Shown here in pieces: positions 6,761 to 15,149 of a stretch of 39,163 nt of DNA (position 1 is the stretch's first letter; each line of letters opens with the position of its first letter). Under the pieces are notes generated by a model. The model had not been told where the DNA came from. It saw only the letters and a program-made list of their open reading frames with translations, and did not search any database. Position numbers and translations under genes: made by a program. Source of the stretch: JADHLJ01 sp038118725 (GTDB taxonomy: Bacteria; Pseudomonadota; Alphaproteobacteria; Thalassobaculales; Thalassobaculaceae); NCBI GenBank assembly GCA_038118725.1, contig JAYOIK010000050.1, positions 1 through 39,163 of the forward strand, given 5' to 3'.

Positions 6761-8596
6761 ATGCGTCTGCGTAACTGGCAACAAGAACTGATCGACGGCT
6801 TCCCCTCCATCGTGGCTCAACATCGACGGTTTATTCTGAAGGCCCCGACCGGCGCCGGCAAAACCGTGTTGGCGAGCGAGATCGTCTCGACCTTCTATGA
6901 GGGACGCAAGATCCTGGTGCTGTGCCACCGGCTGGTCCTGCTGGAACAGCTGGAGCGGGCGTTGGGCGCCAACCATCGGGTGCGTAAACTCGAGGTCGGC
7001 GATAGCGCGCCACCGTTCCAAGACCATGACATCCTGCTCTCGACCAATATGCGGGCGATGGATCTTCTGGAAGAGGCCATCCCGATGGCCGATCTGATCA
7101 TCGTCGACGAGGCGCATCGGGTCTCGCCGAACGGCAAGAGCTATAAGCAGATCATCAAGCGGTTCGAGGAAAGCGGCAAACCGGAGGCCCGGTTCATCGG
7201 CCTCACCGCCTCGCCGGAGCGGCGTACCGGGGACCAGAAGGATCAGCTCAGCCTTGCCTTCGACGCGATCATCGATTGCGCCGATATCGAAACCCTGATC
7301 GCCGACGGCATTCTGGTGCCGCCGATCTATCGGCCGCATTTCGTGCATGATCTGGACCTGACCGGCATCGATATCAGCTCCGGAGATTTCCCCGTCGCCA
7401 CCCTGGCGCCGGCGATCGTGAAGTCGTCGATGATCGACTATGCGCTTCTCGCCTATGCCGAGGAACGCGTCAACGTGGCGCCGCGCCCGATATCGGCGTG
7501 GTTCTGCCCGGAGGTTTCCGTCGCCGAGACCACGCTTGCTCGAATTCAGGCGCTCGGCGTTTCGGCGGCGATCGTCACCGCGAAAACCCCGATCCGCGAA
7601 CGCATGAAGCTGCTGGCTAGCCACGAGACCGGCGAGATCGAGGCGATGGTGTCGGTCGGGGTATTGGCCGAGGGCTGGGACAATCCGCATTGCAACATCA
7701 TCGTGCATCTGCGACCGACGCTCTCCAAGGTCTTGTGGGGCCAAACCGTCGGGCGCGGCCTGCGCGCGGCGCCGAACAAGACCCAATGCGTCGTCATCGA
7801 CGTCAGCTCGAACTGGAGCACGTTCGGGCCGGTGGAAAAGCTGCAATGGGAGTTGTGGAGCCACCGGCGCTCGTTTGAACGCTTTAAGAACCGGTTCAAC
7901 TGGATCGGTCAGGAGCAGACCCGCGAGGACAAGGACTTCTCCTATATGTTGTGCGAGGAGAAACTACCTTCCGGCCTGCGCTGCTCGCACATCTATCGCA
8001 AGCCCCTGCACGCGGATTCCCAATGCCCGGCCTGTGGCTCGCACGTGGCCGCCGACATCTTCCAGGAACAGAACATGGAGGACGCGCCGAACGAGATCAG
8101 CGTGCGCCGTCTGTTCCTTGATCGCTCGCGCGCGTTACACCAGGAGATGAACCAATCGGTGTGGAGCGCCATGGGCGGCACGGCCTGGAAACTCGCCGAG
8201 CCCAAGGAGAAGATCTTCCTCGCCTTTTGCATGGCCTTCGCCGATGTCTCGGCCGAGGGCACGGAGTCGGAATCCGAGTTCTGGGACGACGTGATGGCCG
8301 CCGAGACCGAGATCCGGCGTTTCCTCGTGGATCGCAAGATCCAGATGACCAAACAGAACGGCTTCGATATCTCCACTCTCGCGGACGCCATGCTGGCCGG
8401 CCGGCACATCCGGACGGTTCAGGCGCAATACGGGATCTATCTCTGCGGCGAGGTGTTGGAGACCTGCTCGAGCCTGGAGATCGAGCGGAAATACTCAAAG
8501 GCCGTCAAGGTCGCCGAGCGGCTCGCGGTTCTCGGCTGCTCGGCGCGGGACAACCTGCCGTATTTCAACGCTGCGGAACATCTGGCGGCGGAATAG
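6761..8596 (+). CDS. Superfamily 2 DEAD/DEAH-box helicase with C-terminal cysteine cluster
   Basis: A 611-residue SF2 helicase of the SSL2/ResIII type. Motifs in order: Q-motif-like LRNWQQEL (3-10), Walker A APTGAGKT (28-35), DEAH box (116-119), motif III LTASP (149-153), motif V-like VLAEGWDNPH (about 301-310) and motif VI QTVGRGLRA (328-336). After the RecA-like core come four Cys (398, 408, 422, 425; YMLCEE, LRCSH, CPACG) that may bind zinc, then a helical C-terminus of unknown role. ATG 6761 is chosen because the family normally begins right before the LRxWQ motif; an in-frame ATG at 6713 adds 16 unconserved residues and neither start has a clear ribosome site. It stands alone, with no nuclease or methylase beside it. 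The domain type occurs in DNA repair, restriction and defence proteins. Confidence 0.9.
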   Translation: MRLRNWQQELIDGFPSIVAQHRRFILKAPTGAGKTVLASEIVSTFYEGRKILVLCHRLVLLEQLERALGANHRVRKLEVGDSAPPFQDHDILLSTNMRAMDLLEEAIPMADLIIVDEAHRVSPNGKSYKQIIKRFEESGKPEARFIGLTASPERRTGDQKDQLSLAFDAIIDCADIETLIADGILVPPIYRPHFVHDLDLTGIDISSGDFPVATLAPAIVKSSMIDYALLAYAEERVNVAPRPISAWFCPEVSVAETTLARIQALGVSAAIVTAKTPIRERMKLLASHETGEIEAMVSVGVLAEGWDNPHCNIIVHLRPTLSKVLWGQTVGRGLRAAPNKTQCVVIDVSSNWSTFGPVEKLQWELWSHRRSFERFKNRFNWIGQEQTREDKDFSYMLCEEKLPSGLRCSHIYRKPLHADSQCPACGSHVAADIFQEQNMEDAPNEISVRRLFLDRSRALHQEMNQSVWSAMGGTAWKLAEPKEKIFLAFCMAFADVSAEGTESESEFWDDVMAAETEIRRFLVDRKIQMTKQNGFDISTLADAMLAGRHIRTVQAQYGIYLCGEVLETCSSLEIERKYSKAVKVAERLAVLGCSARDNLPYFNAAEHLAAE

Positions 8597-8617
8597 GCGA
8601 GGAGGGGGCTGGTTTCC

Positions 8618-8686
8618 CTTTGACCGTCGCCCCAGCGGCGGCTGGGGCTCTTGCCGTCGGCGCTTGCCGGCGAAAGTCGGTCAAAG
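8618..8686. repeat. Nested palindrome after helicase gene
   Basis: The outer 9-bp arms CTTTGACCG (8618-8626) and CGGTCAAAG (8678-8686) are perfectly complementary and enclose the 8-bp hairpin at 8629-8648. It resembles the arm-plus-internal-hairpin design of the copies at 6386 and 13484. Confidence 0.6.
8629..8648 (+). terminator. Possible terminator hairpin
   Basis: GCCCCAGC, a GGCG loop and GCTGGGGC form a perfect 8-bp stem 32 nt after the helicase stop, followed by TCTT rather than a full U-run. It could end transcription of the helicase gene, but it is also part of a repeat element, so the role is uncertain. Confidence 0.4.
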
Positions 8687-8824
8687 TCACGGATGGGAGA
8701 AACAGCCGCTTCGTTCTCGCCAAAAGCCCCGGCCTCCGGCGTAGCCCGGGCCTACATTGCCGCCCTGGCGAACGGTAGGGCCTCCCGGCGCCGAACCCGC
8801 GATCTGACCCGTCACCGAGAGCGG

Positions 8825-8860
8825 AACCATCGCGGAGTCCTGCCTTACGCCAGGACGACG
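8825..8860 (-). repeat. Dispersed 36-nt repeat (second copy at 29966)
   Basis: The reverse complement of this stretch matches 29966-30001 at 34 of 36 positions. The repeat contains an imperfect hairpin built from GTCCTGCC and GCCAGGAC. Both copies are intergenic. Confidence 0.8.
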
Positions 8861-8908
8861 GCGTGGAAGCGAGCGTCGCGCCAGCGCAAATCTTGCCCGT
8901 TCGTGGTG

Positions 8909-9382
8909 TCAGCCGGGCTCGACAAGGGCGCGCGCGCCGGTGGCCTCGGCGAGCTTGGCGGGGTCGACGGAGAATACCGCGTTCGGCGCGCCCGCCGCCG
9001 CCCAAACCACATCATGCTCCAGCAGGTCCGGATCGATATAAATCTCCGGCGCGTTCAGATGCCCGATCGGCGCGACGCCGCCGATGGCGAAGCCGGTTTC
9101 CTCGCGCACCCGTTTGGCGTCCGCGCGTTCCAGGGGCGCGCCGATCACCCGTCCGGCCAGGTCGAGATCCGCCTGATTATCACCGGCGATCAGCAGAAGG
9201 ACGAGCCCGTCGCCGTCCCGGCGTTGGAAGATCAGGGATTTCACGATTCGCGAGACCGTGCAGCCACAGGCTGACGCGGCTTCCTCGGCGGTTCGCGTGG
9301 AGGCCGGCATCTCCAGGATGTTGATATCAAGGCTTAGCTCGTCCGCGGAGACGCGCACCCGGTCGATGCTTCGTGTTTTCAT
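8909..9382 (-). CDS. YbaK/EbsC-type aminoacyl-tRNA deacylase
   Basis: A 157-residue single-domain protein of the YbaK/ProX family, which hydrolyses mischarged aminoacyl-tRNAs in trans. The conserved Lys of the active site is in RIVKSLIF (Lys48), and the family loop GGVAPIG (101-107) is present. ATG 9382 overlaps the stop of the upstream monooxygenase (ATGA), which fixes the start; the frame is open further upstream only inside that gene. Coupling to a luciferase-like monooxygenase is not a usual arrangement and probably reflects operon economy. Which aminoacyl-tRNA it edits cannot be told. Confidence 0.88.
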   Translation of the reverse strand: MKTRSIDRVRVSADELSLDINILEMPASTRTAEEAASACGCTVSRIVKSLIFQRRDGDGLVLLLIAGDNQADLDLAGRVIGAPLERADAKRVREETGFAIGGVAPIGHLNAPEIYIDPDLLEHDVVWAAAGAPNAVFSVDPAKLAEATGARALVEPG

Positions 9383-10485
9383 TCCGCCGCGGTCGCCGCC
9401 GCGTCCTCGGCTTTCCAGGTCTTGAGCACCGGCAGAACCTCCTTGGCGAAGAGCCGCAGCCCGGCCTCGGACACCTCCATCGGGGTGCCGCCGAAGCGGA
9501 AGGAGACGTTGAGCTCGAAATCGCCGACGATCTTGCGGCGTTCCTCGAGCTGGCGAAGGATCCGGTCCGGGCTTCCCCAACTCGCGGCCTTCATGAAGTT
9601 ATCGACCGCGCCGGTCAGGTCACCGCCGGTCTTGCGCGCGAATTCGGCCTTCTGCTGGTAGCCGCCATAGCCCTTCACGCTGGCGAAGTGCTCTCCCAGG
9701 AACTCATAGTGGTGGAAGTTGCTTTCGGTGAAGATGCCCTGGTATTGGCGCGCCCATTCCTCGCCCTGTTCGTCGGTCGGGGTGCAGATCGCGAAATCGG
9801 TCAGCATCGGCGCGGGCGCCGGACGACCATGATATTGCTGGTGCAGCTCGCGACCTTTGTTGATCACCGGCGCGCGCATCTCCCAGGGCCGGTCGGCGAA
9901 CATGATCATCCGCACGTCACCGAGCTGGGCGACGGAATCCACCGATTCCTCCGAGGTCGCGACCGAGTAGAGACGGCCGTCCATCGGGCCCGGAGGCGCC
10001 GGACGGATCGCCACGCGCGGCTGTTTGTAGATCGGCCCGTCGCTTTCCATGTAGCCGGTCTCGAGCGCCTTTTTGATCATCCGCGAGGATTCATCAAAGC
10101 GCGCGCGGGACTCGTCCATGGAAAGCCGGAAGCCCTCGAACTCGCGCCGGGCGAGGCCGCGGCCCATTCCGAAACGCAGCCGGCCATTGCTGAGATAGTC
10201 GAGCATGGCGACCTGCTCGGCCACCCGAAGCGGGTCATGCCAAGGCAGGATCACCGCGGCCGTGCCGACGTCGATATGCGGGTGCTTGGCCGCCAGATGG
10301 GTCATCAGCTGGAGGTTGTCCGGGCAGAAGGAATAGTCCTCGAAATGATGCTCGGTCGACCACACGCAATCGAAGCCGGAATCGGCGGCGATCTCGCAGA
10401 GCCTCAGATCCTCGTCCCAGACCTGCTTGTCCGAACAGTTCTCCCAGCCGTAGCTGGTGAAAATCATGAAAAAGCCGACATCCAT
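9379..10485 (-). CDS. Luciferase-like (LLM class) flavin-dependent monooxygenase
   Basis: A 368-residue member of the bacterial-luciferase-like TIM-barrel family. Family hallmarks are the early strand MDVGFFMIF, the STEHHF motif (43-48) and GRLRFGMGRG (101-110). Such enzymes use reduced flavin from a separate reductase to oxygenate substrates such as alkanesulfonates, sulfones, nitriloacetate or aldehydes. AAGGGA lies 7 nt before ATG 10485. The downstream YbaK gene overlaps by 4 nt. No flavin reductase is encoded nearby. A broken DszB-like gene 0.6 kb away raises the possibility of organosulfur metabolism, which is inference. Confidence 0.92.
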   Translation of the reverse strand: MDVGFFMIFTSYGWENCSDKQVWDEDLRLCEIAADSGFDCVWSTEHHFEDYSFCPDNLQLMTHLAAKHPHIDVGTAAVILPWHDPLRVAEQVAMLDYLSNGRLRFGMGRGLARREFEGFRLSMDESRARFDESSRMIKKALETGYMESDGPIYKQPRVAIRPAPPGPMDGRLYSVATSEESVDSVAQLGDVRMIMFADRPWEMRAPVINKGRELHQQYHGRPAPAPMLTDFAICTPTDEQGEEWARQYQGIFTESNFHHYEFLGEHFASVKGYGGYQQKAEFARKTGGDLTGAVDNFMKAASWGSPDRILRQLEERRKIVGDFELNVSFRFGGTPMEVSEAGLRLFAKEVLPVLKTWKAEDAAATAAE

Positions 10486-10699
10486 GGCTCGATCCCTTCA
10501 TCGGTATCCGTTTGACCGAAGGTATTCACCGCGGGCGGTTCTCGGCAACCCGCGATCGCCCCAGACGCGCCGGGAACCTTGCATGTGATGGGCGCGTGGC
10601 GGTGCCATTCGACAATCCTGTTCCTTGGGGCGCGGTCTCCGCGCCATGATGTGCTATCCAGGTCGTCACCTTGTGAACCCCATGTGAAGGATCATTCGA

Positions 10700-11095
10700 A
10701 TGGCATCCAGCTCGGAGGAAGCGCTGCGCGACGCGATCAACGCCAGCGGATCGCTCCAGCTCAAGAAGTTTCGTGACACGATTCACCTGCCCTTGCATCA
10801 GGTCGGGGTCGGCCCGGCGCTTCCGGCGATCTATCTTTCCGAGGAAGACGTGCCGGAATATCGCAGTGACGGGTGGGAAATCACAAACCCGGACTGGGTC
10901 GGCAGTACAAATGAGTTGAGGTCTTTCGAGGAAATCATCCGTGACGAGAACAAGGTCGCGTTTCTCATCAAGGCCGCGCGCTATTACTCCGATGGCAGCC
11001 TGATGCAGACCTATGACGCGATCTTCACGGTCGCCAACCGGGATGGAGATTGGCGCCTGATCAGCCGGAACCCATTCAACGTGCGCAAGGCCTAA
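10700..11095 (+). CDS. Small protein, possibly NTF2-like fold
   Basis: A 131-residue soluble protein with no signal peptide. The C-terminal half (AARYYSDGSLMQTYDAIFTVANRDG, then WRLISRNPF in a following strand) has the strand pattern common in NTF2/SnoaL-like proteins, but I cannot name a family. AAGGA lies 8 nt before ATG 10700. Its upstream gap of 214 nt is shared with the divergent monooxygenase gene and should hold both promoters. Its stop overlaps the stop of the convergent pseudogene at 11092 by a few bases. Confidence 0.65.
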   Translation: MASSSEEALRDAINASGSLQLKKFRDTIHLPLHQVGVGPALPAIYLSEEDVPEYRSDGWEITNPDWVGSTNELRSFEEIIRDENKVAFLIKAARYYSDGSLMQTYDAIFTVANRDGDWRLISRNPFNVRKA

Positions 11096-11720
11096 CCAAC
11101 TCCCTCCAACCGCCTGGCCTCGGCGAGCGGGCGGGGGTCAATCCAATCCTCGACCGAGAAATCCCGGTCGATGAAACCGTTTTCCAGCAGGAAGTCTTTC
11201 ACCACGCCCACGGCTTCAAGGATCGGCGCGTCGAGATGGGGCAGGAACTTGTCGCGATAGTTCGGCTCCAGATAGGTCTCGATATCCGCGTCGTCGATGC
11301 TGCATTCCTGGGCGATCAGGGCGCGCGCCTCCAGCGGGTTGTCCTGGACCCAGGCCGTCGCGCGCAGGAGGGTGCGGACATAGCGGACCGCCTTCCGGCG
11401 AGATCGGCGACGCCTTGCGCCGGATCGTCGGTTCGCACGAAGACGCCCTGATATTCCTCCATGAAGGTAATGCCGAGGACCACGGAATCGACTCCGTTCG
11501 CCCGCGCCCAGACCGGCGGCGCGACCCCGCCCTCGCGCATGAACATGTCGATGGAATGCGCGTATTGGACATCCTTGCCGGCGTCGTCGAGCTCGGTGAT
11601 GTTCGGAATGTCATAGCCCGAACCCTCGAAGGCCTCGGCCAGCATCCCGGTTTGAAACGCCACTCCGGAGGCCGTGGGGACCGGGCAGCGCGAGTAATAG
11701 ATCGAGATCTCATCAGCCAT
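11092..11720 (-). pseudogene. DszB-like / ABC-transporter substrate-binding-like protein, internal deletion and frameshift
   Basis: Two homologous pieces lie in different frames. The 5' piece (11720 to about 11390) reads MADEISIYYSRCPVPTAS and continues through GVFVRTDDPAQGVADLAGR. The 3' piece (about 11400 to 11092) reads RKAVRYVRTLLRATAWVQD through NGFIDRDFSVEDWIDPRPL and ends at TAG. This matches the N- and C-terminal ends of the DszB (2'-hydroxybiphenyl-2-sulfinate desulfinase)/SsuA-like fold, remembered as about 350-365 residues, so roughly 130 residues are missing and the joint at about 11390-11400 shifts frame. The Cys of YSxCPVP (DszB Cys27) and the Arg before GGxxPP (DszB Arg70) are kept; His60 aligns with Gln, with a His three residues later. 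A functional protein is unlikely unless the deletion is an assembly artefact. Confidence 0.8.
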
Positions 11721-11879
11721 GATGCGCGATTCTCGCACGACAAATCGCGGCGGGCGAGGGGACAAACGAACCGGGACCCGCCGAACAAGCCGGTTCCCTC
11801 GAGAACGCGTTAATCATCTGTTCCATTCCGGAGAAAGCGCATAGTAAAATCCCGCCACGTCCATCGAAGGGGGGCTGAG

Positions 11880-12959
11880 ATGACGACGCATTCCGGCTAT
11901 CTGTTGATCGCCGATATTTCCGGCTATACCGAGTTTCTGACGACGTCCGAGCAGGATCACGCCAATCCGATCCTGCAGTCGCTGTTGACTTCCCTGGTCG
12001 AACAGGTCGGCGAACCGCTGCATTTCTGGAAAATGGACGGCGACGCGGTGCTGGCCTATTCGACCCAGCGCGAGTTTCCGTCCGGCGAGACGTTTTTGAC
12101 GATCTGCGAGAATCTCTAAAACGCCTTCGCGACAAGGCGTCAGAACATCATCTCCAACACCACATGCCCGTGCCGTGCTTGCGCCAATGTTCACTTGTTG
12201 GATCTGAAGATCCTCGCCCATCACGGTGAGTTCAACGAGATGCAGATCGGCCCGATTAAGGATATCTCCGGCGCCGATGTCATCCTGGTTCACCGCATGG
12301 CCAAGACCAATGTGAGCGAGGCCACCGGGATAAGCAGCTACGCGCTGTTCAGCGACGCGGCGGTGGCGGCCATGGGGATCGAGACGGCGTTGACCCCGTT
12401 CTCCCAGCCGATCGAGCATTTCGGCGAGGTATCAATGCAGGTCTATGACCTGGCCAAGGCCTGGTCCGAGTTTCGCGCCGGCAGGGAACGCTTCTTCCTC
12501 GAGGAAGCGGACGGGGTGTGGACCTATCGCCGTCAGCTGAACATGCCGATCCGGGTCGCCTGGGAGGCCTTGACCGCGCCGGACCTCAAGCAGGCGTGGA
12601 TGGTCGACATGAAGGCGGTCACGGTCGACAACAAGGACGCCGGACGGATCGGCGTCGGCTCGGGCTATCATTGCGCCCATGAATTGGCGGATTTCTACTA
12701 CTCGATCACCGATTGGGAACCTTTCGACTATTTCTCCACCCGTTTCAACGACCCGGCCCGTGAAGGCGTCGCCTGGCCGGAAACCTACGAATTCGTGGAA
12801 AACGAAAACGGAACCGAGTTTCGCTTCACCATGGGCGCGGCGTACGGCGCCGACGGCACCCGGTCGGAAGCGACCGAGACGGAAGCGGTCGGCCTCCTGT
12901 CGGCCTTCTGGCCCGCCTGTTTCGACAAGATGGGCACGTTGATCGACCCGGCGGCCTAG
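11880..12959 (+). pseudogene. Cyclase-like (DUF2652-type) plus SRPBCC protein interrupted by in-frame TAA
   Basis: A single reading frame of 360 codons is broken only by TAA at 12117-12119 (codon 80). Before it lies a class III cyclase-like start (LLIADISGYTEFL and FWKMDGDAVLAYS). Directly after it, in the same frame, come NAFATRRQNIISNTTCPC and a continuing conserved-looking sequence, then from about residue 200 an SRPBCC/polyketide-cyclase-like domain (WTYRRQLNMPIRVAWEALT, with the later FTMGAAYG strand). The protein would be 359 residues, and the lost residue is plausibly Tyr (one base from TAA). A start at the later TTG (12195) would lack most of the cyclase domain. It may be a true nonsense mutation, read-through, or a sequencing error. 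Confidence 0.8.
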
Positions 12960-12990
12960 GCACGGCGACGCCCCGCTTGATAATGGTGGG

Positions 12991-13424
12991 GTGGTGGGCG
13001 AGCCGGAGGTGGTGCGCCGCATGGCGATGCAAAAATCCGATGGCGGCTCCTCGCCCTTCAACCAGAGGATCGTGGCGAGCCTGATGCGCTCCAACAAGAT
13101 GGAGGAGCATATCAAGGAAGTTTCCGAGCATATGCGGGCCCATGGGGACGCATGGTCGAGGCTTTCGCGCGCGCGCTTCCCGAGGTAAGGGTGCGCCGCT
13201 CCGAGGGCGGTTACTTCCTCTGGGTCGAGCTCCCGGAAGGCGTCTCGGGCGAGGCGGTAGCGGCGGCCGCGGTGCGGCACGGCGTCGAGGTCAGCGCCGG
13301 ATGGGTATGCTTTCCGAATGAGGACCCCGGGAATTTTCCGCGCCTGGCCTTCAGCTTCGTCGGCCCGGACGCCATCCGCGAGGGGATAGGATTTCTCGCC
13401 AAGGCCTATCGGGAGGTGGCGTGA
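12991..13424 (+). pseudogene. C-terminal remnant of a class I/II (fold-type I) PLP aminotransferase, frameshifted
   Basis: Only the small C-terminal domain is left. One frame (from about 12991) gives VVGEPEVVRRMAMQKSDGG and FNQRIVASLMRSNKMEEHI, the segment that normally follows the PLP-lysine domain. At about 13147-13152 the homology jumps frame and continues as MVEAFARALPEVRVRRSEGG, YFLWVELPEG and LAFSFVGPDAIREGI to the stop at 13424. A missing base in the GACGCATGG stretch would explain the shift, and a few residues of the usual linker are also missing. The PLP-binding domain is absent upstream, where the cyclase/SRPBCC frame ends at 12959. It cannot be catalytic. Confidence 0.82.
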
Positions 13425-13738
13425 GGGCACGGGCTGATACTGAATCGCGTCAACCGGAACCCGTGCCCCGTCGCAACGCCCCCGTCGCCCTGACGAAGGT
13501 CTGGGCTTTCGCCAAGGAAGACACCCGCGTGACGGTCGGGTGATCGCCTGGAAACCGACGACAATGCATTCTCGGCTTGGCAAGAGCCCTGACTTTCGTC
13601 AGGGCGACGAGGGCTGGCGGTGAACGTCGGGCGATCCGATGGGAACCGACGGCAATATTTCGGTAACAAATAATTTAGACCTCAATGCCTGAAGCGCTGG
13701 CATAATGATCTCGAGTTCGTACAGCCAAGGCACGGAAA
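13425..13738. other. Intergenic region with palindromic repeat and AT-rich leader
   Basis: About 314 nt with no gene. The first part holds the palindromic copy C (13484-13608) followed by a second, degenerate copy of its spacer (about 13620-13658). The last 80 nt are AT-richer and should carry the promoter of the DUF3299 operon. I looked for a Zur-type inverted AT-rich operator and found no convincing one. Confidence 0.5.
13484..13608. repeat. Two-armed intergenic palindromic element (copy C)
   Basis: The arms 13484-13516 and 13576-13608 are reverse complements at 29 of 33 positions. The right arm itself forms a perfect hairpin (GCCCTGAC, TTTC loop, GTCAGGGC). The spacer has GTGACGG at 13529-13535 and GATC at 13542-13545. 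A diverged copy of the spacer repeats after the right arm, giving a partial tandem unit of about 90 nt. Confidence 0.8.
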
Positions 13739-14398
13739 ATGCTTCGGAAAATCCTCTTCGTCGCGGCGTTCCTGATTGTTGCCCCAGCGTTGCAGGCCAG
13801 CAACGAGGCGCGGGTTATCACCTGGGACGACCTCGTGCCGGAGAGCGCGCCGCTGAAGGACCCGTTCGAGGGATACAGCGACAATATTCTTGATCTGCTG
13901 GAGATCGTGTTCCGGGGGCGGGCCGATCTGCGGGTCGACCTGATGGAGATCGCAAGCCCCGAGCACAAGGAATTGCTGGCCACGGAAAAGGAACTGCGGG
14001 ATCTGGACGTGGATGTCGACGGGCTCTTCGCCGAGCTTGAGCGGATCGAGGCCGAGATCAAGCGCCGGGACCAGGAAGTCGTGCACGAGTTGGAGGGCTC
14101 TCTCGTGCGGATGCCCGGCTATGCCTTGCCGCTTCAACATGTCGATACCGGCGTGACCGAGTTCCTGCTGGTTCCCTATGTCGGCGCCTGCATCCATTCC
14201 CCGCCGCCGCCGGCCAATCAGATGGTGTTCGCGAGCCTGGACGAGAAATACGTGGTCAAGAATCTGTATGAGCCGGTTTGGATCACCGGGCATTTGCGCA
14301 TCGAACAGGCCAGCCGGTCGCTATCCTACGTGGATGGGCAGGCCAACGTGGCCTCGGGTTATGCGATGCGGGTGGTGCATATAGAGCCTTATAAGTGA
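13739..14398 (+). CDS. DUF3299 periplasmic protein (zrg-type metal transport cluster)
   Basis: A 219-residue exported protein. A signal peptide (hydrophobic 4-18, cleavage likely after ALQA at 20) precedes the mature part, with a helical segment at about 81-118 and the DUF3299 core: VRMPGYALPL, then EFLLVPYVGACIHSPPPP (Cys151, His153), then VWITGHL. The family is found beside DUF2796 proteins and an ABC ATPase/permease pair, the arrangement described as zrgABCDE zinc uptake in Vibrio. It starts a four-gene plus-strand operon here, with only 33 nt to the next gene. Metal handling is inferred from context plus the conserved Cys/His. Confidence 0.88.
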   Translation: MLRKILFVAAFLIVAPALQASNEARVITWDDLVPESAPLKDPFEGYSDNILDLLEIVFRGRADLRVDLMEIASPEHKELLATEKELRDLDVDVDGLFAELERIEAEIKRRDQEVVHELEGSLVRMPGYALPLQHVDTGVTEFLLVPYVGACIHSPPPPANQMVFASLDEKYVVKNLYEPVWITGHLRIEQASRSLSYVDGQANVASGYAMRVVHIEPYK

Positions 14399-14431
14399 TC
14401 CGGTGTTATCCCGGTGATTGGAGTAACGGAA

Positions 14432-15140
14432 ATGATGGAACGTTCTCGCGCCGAGATGCTAGGCGCCGTTGCGATTTCCGGTTTGCTGATGGGGCCGGCT
14501 CTCGGCCAATCCCACGGCGCGCATGTGCACGGGATAGGCGGCCTAGACATTGTTATCGAAGGCACGCGGGTGGAGATGGAGCTGGAATTGTCGGGCCGGG
14601 ATGTTGTCGGCTTCGAACACGCGCCGAGCACGCAAAAACAAAAGGATGCCGTCCGGGAAGCCGCCGAGAAACTGAAGAATTCCGCTCTTTTGTTTGAATT
14701 CCCGAAGGATGCGGGCTGTTCCGTCGGCGAAGTGTCCGTTGAGTCGGAACTGTTGGATGACGATGGTGACGATCATGCCCACGGGCACAAAGACGGGCAC
14801 NNNNNNNNNNNNNNNNNNNNNNNNNNNNNNNNNNNNNNNNNNNNNNNNNNNNNNNNNNNNNNNNNNNNNNNNNNNNNNNNNNNNNNNNNNNNNNNNNNNN
14901 CACGGGCACAAAGACGGGCACAAAGACGAGCATGGGCACGGGGACGAACACGGCGACGAGCACGCCGAGTTTCATGCCCACTACACCCTCGATTGCGCGA
15001 ACCCGAAAGCATTGGACGGATTGGAACTTTTGGTTTTCAAGGCCTTTCCCGCAACCGAGGCCATCAAGGTGAGGGTCATCTCGCCGCGCGGACAGAAAGC
15101 GCGGGAGGTTCATCCGGAAGCAGCCCGCGTGACATTTTAA
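14432..15140 (+). CDS. DUF2796 (ZrgA-like) histidine-rich periplasmic metal-binding protein, interrupted by an assembly gap
   Basis: The N-terminal part has a signal sequence (GAVAISGLLMGPALG) and the DUF2796 opening SHGAHVHGIGGLDI with three His. A long helix (about 64-82) follows, then an extended tract built from HGHKDGH-like units. The tract runs into 100 N and resumes on the other side with the same units before a second conserved domain (AEFHAHYTLDCANPKALDGL) that ends at TAA 15138. The two sides are in different frames only because the N run is a placeholder length. Such proteins bind Zn(II) and act with an ABC transporter. The ATG at 14432 has GGAG 8 nt upstream. The true length of the His-rich linker is unknown. 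Confidence 0.85.
14801..14900. other. Assembly gap (100 N) inside a repeat
   Basis: Exactly 100 N, flanked on both sides by the same motif (CACGGGCACAAAGACGGGCAC). The assembler evidently failed to cross a tandem repeat coding for HGHKDGH units. The N count is a scaffold convention, not a length. Confidence 0.97.
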
Positions 15141-15149
15141 GGCCCGGGG

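Larger units (their letters stand above)
8597..8908. other. Intergenic region made of palindromic repeat pieces
   Basis: About 312 nt between the convergent helicase and YbaK-type genes. No gene is supported. It is filled by a nested palindrome (8618-8686), further GC-rich inverted pieces around 8712-8785 and a dispersed repeat (8825-8860) also found at 29966-30001. Confidence 0.6.

Noticed and set aside
13660..13738. Zur operator upstream of the zrg-like operon
   Set aside because: The leader is AT-rich, but I could find no palindromic site of convincing quality by eye.
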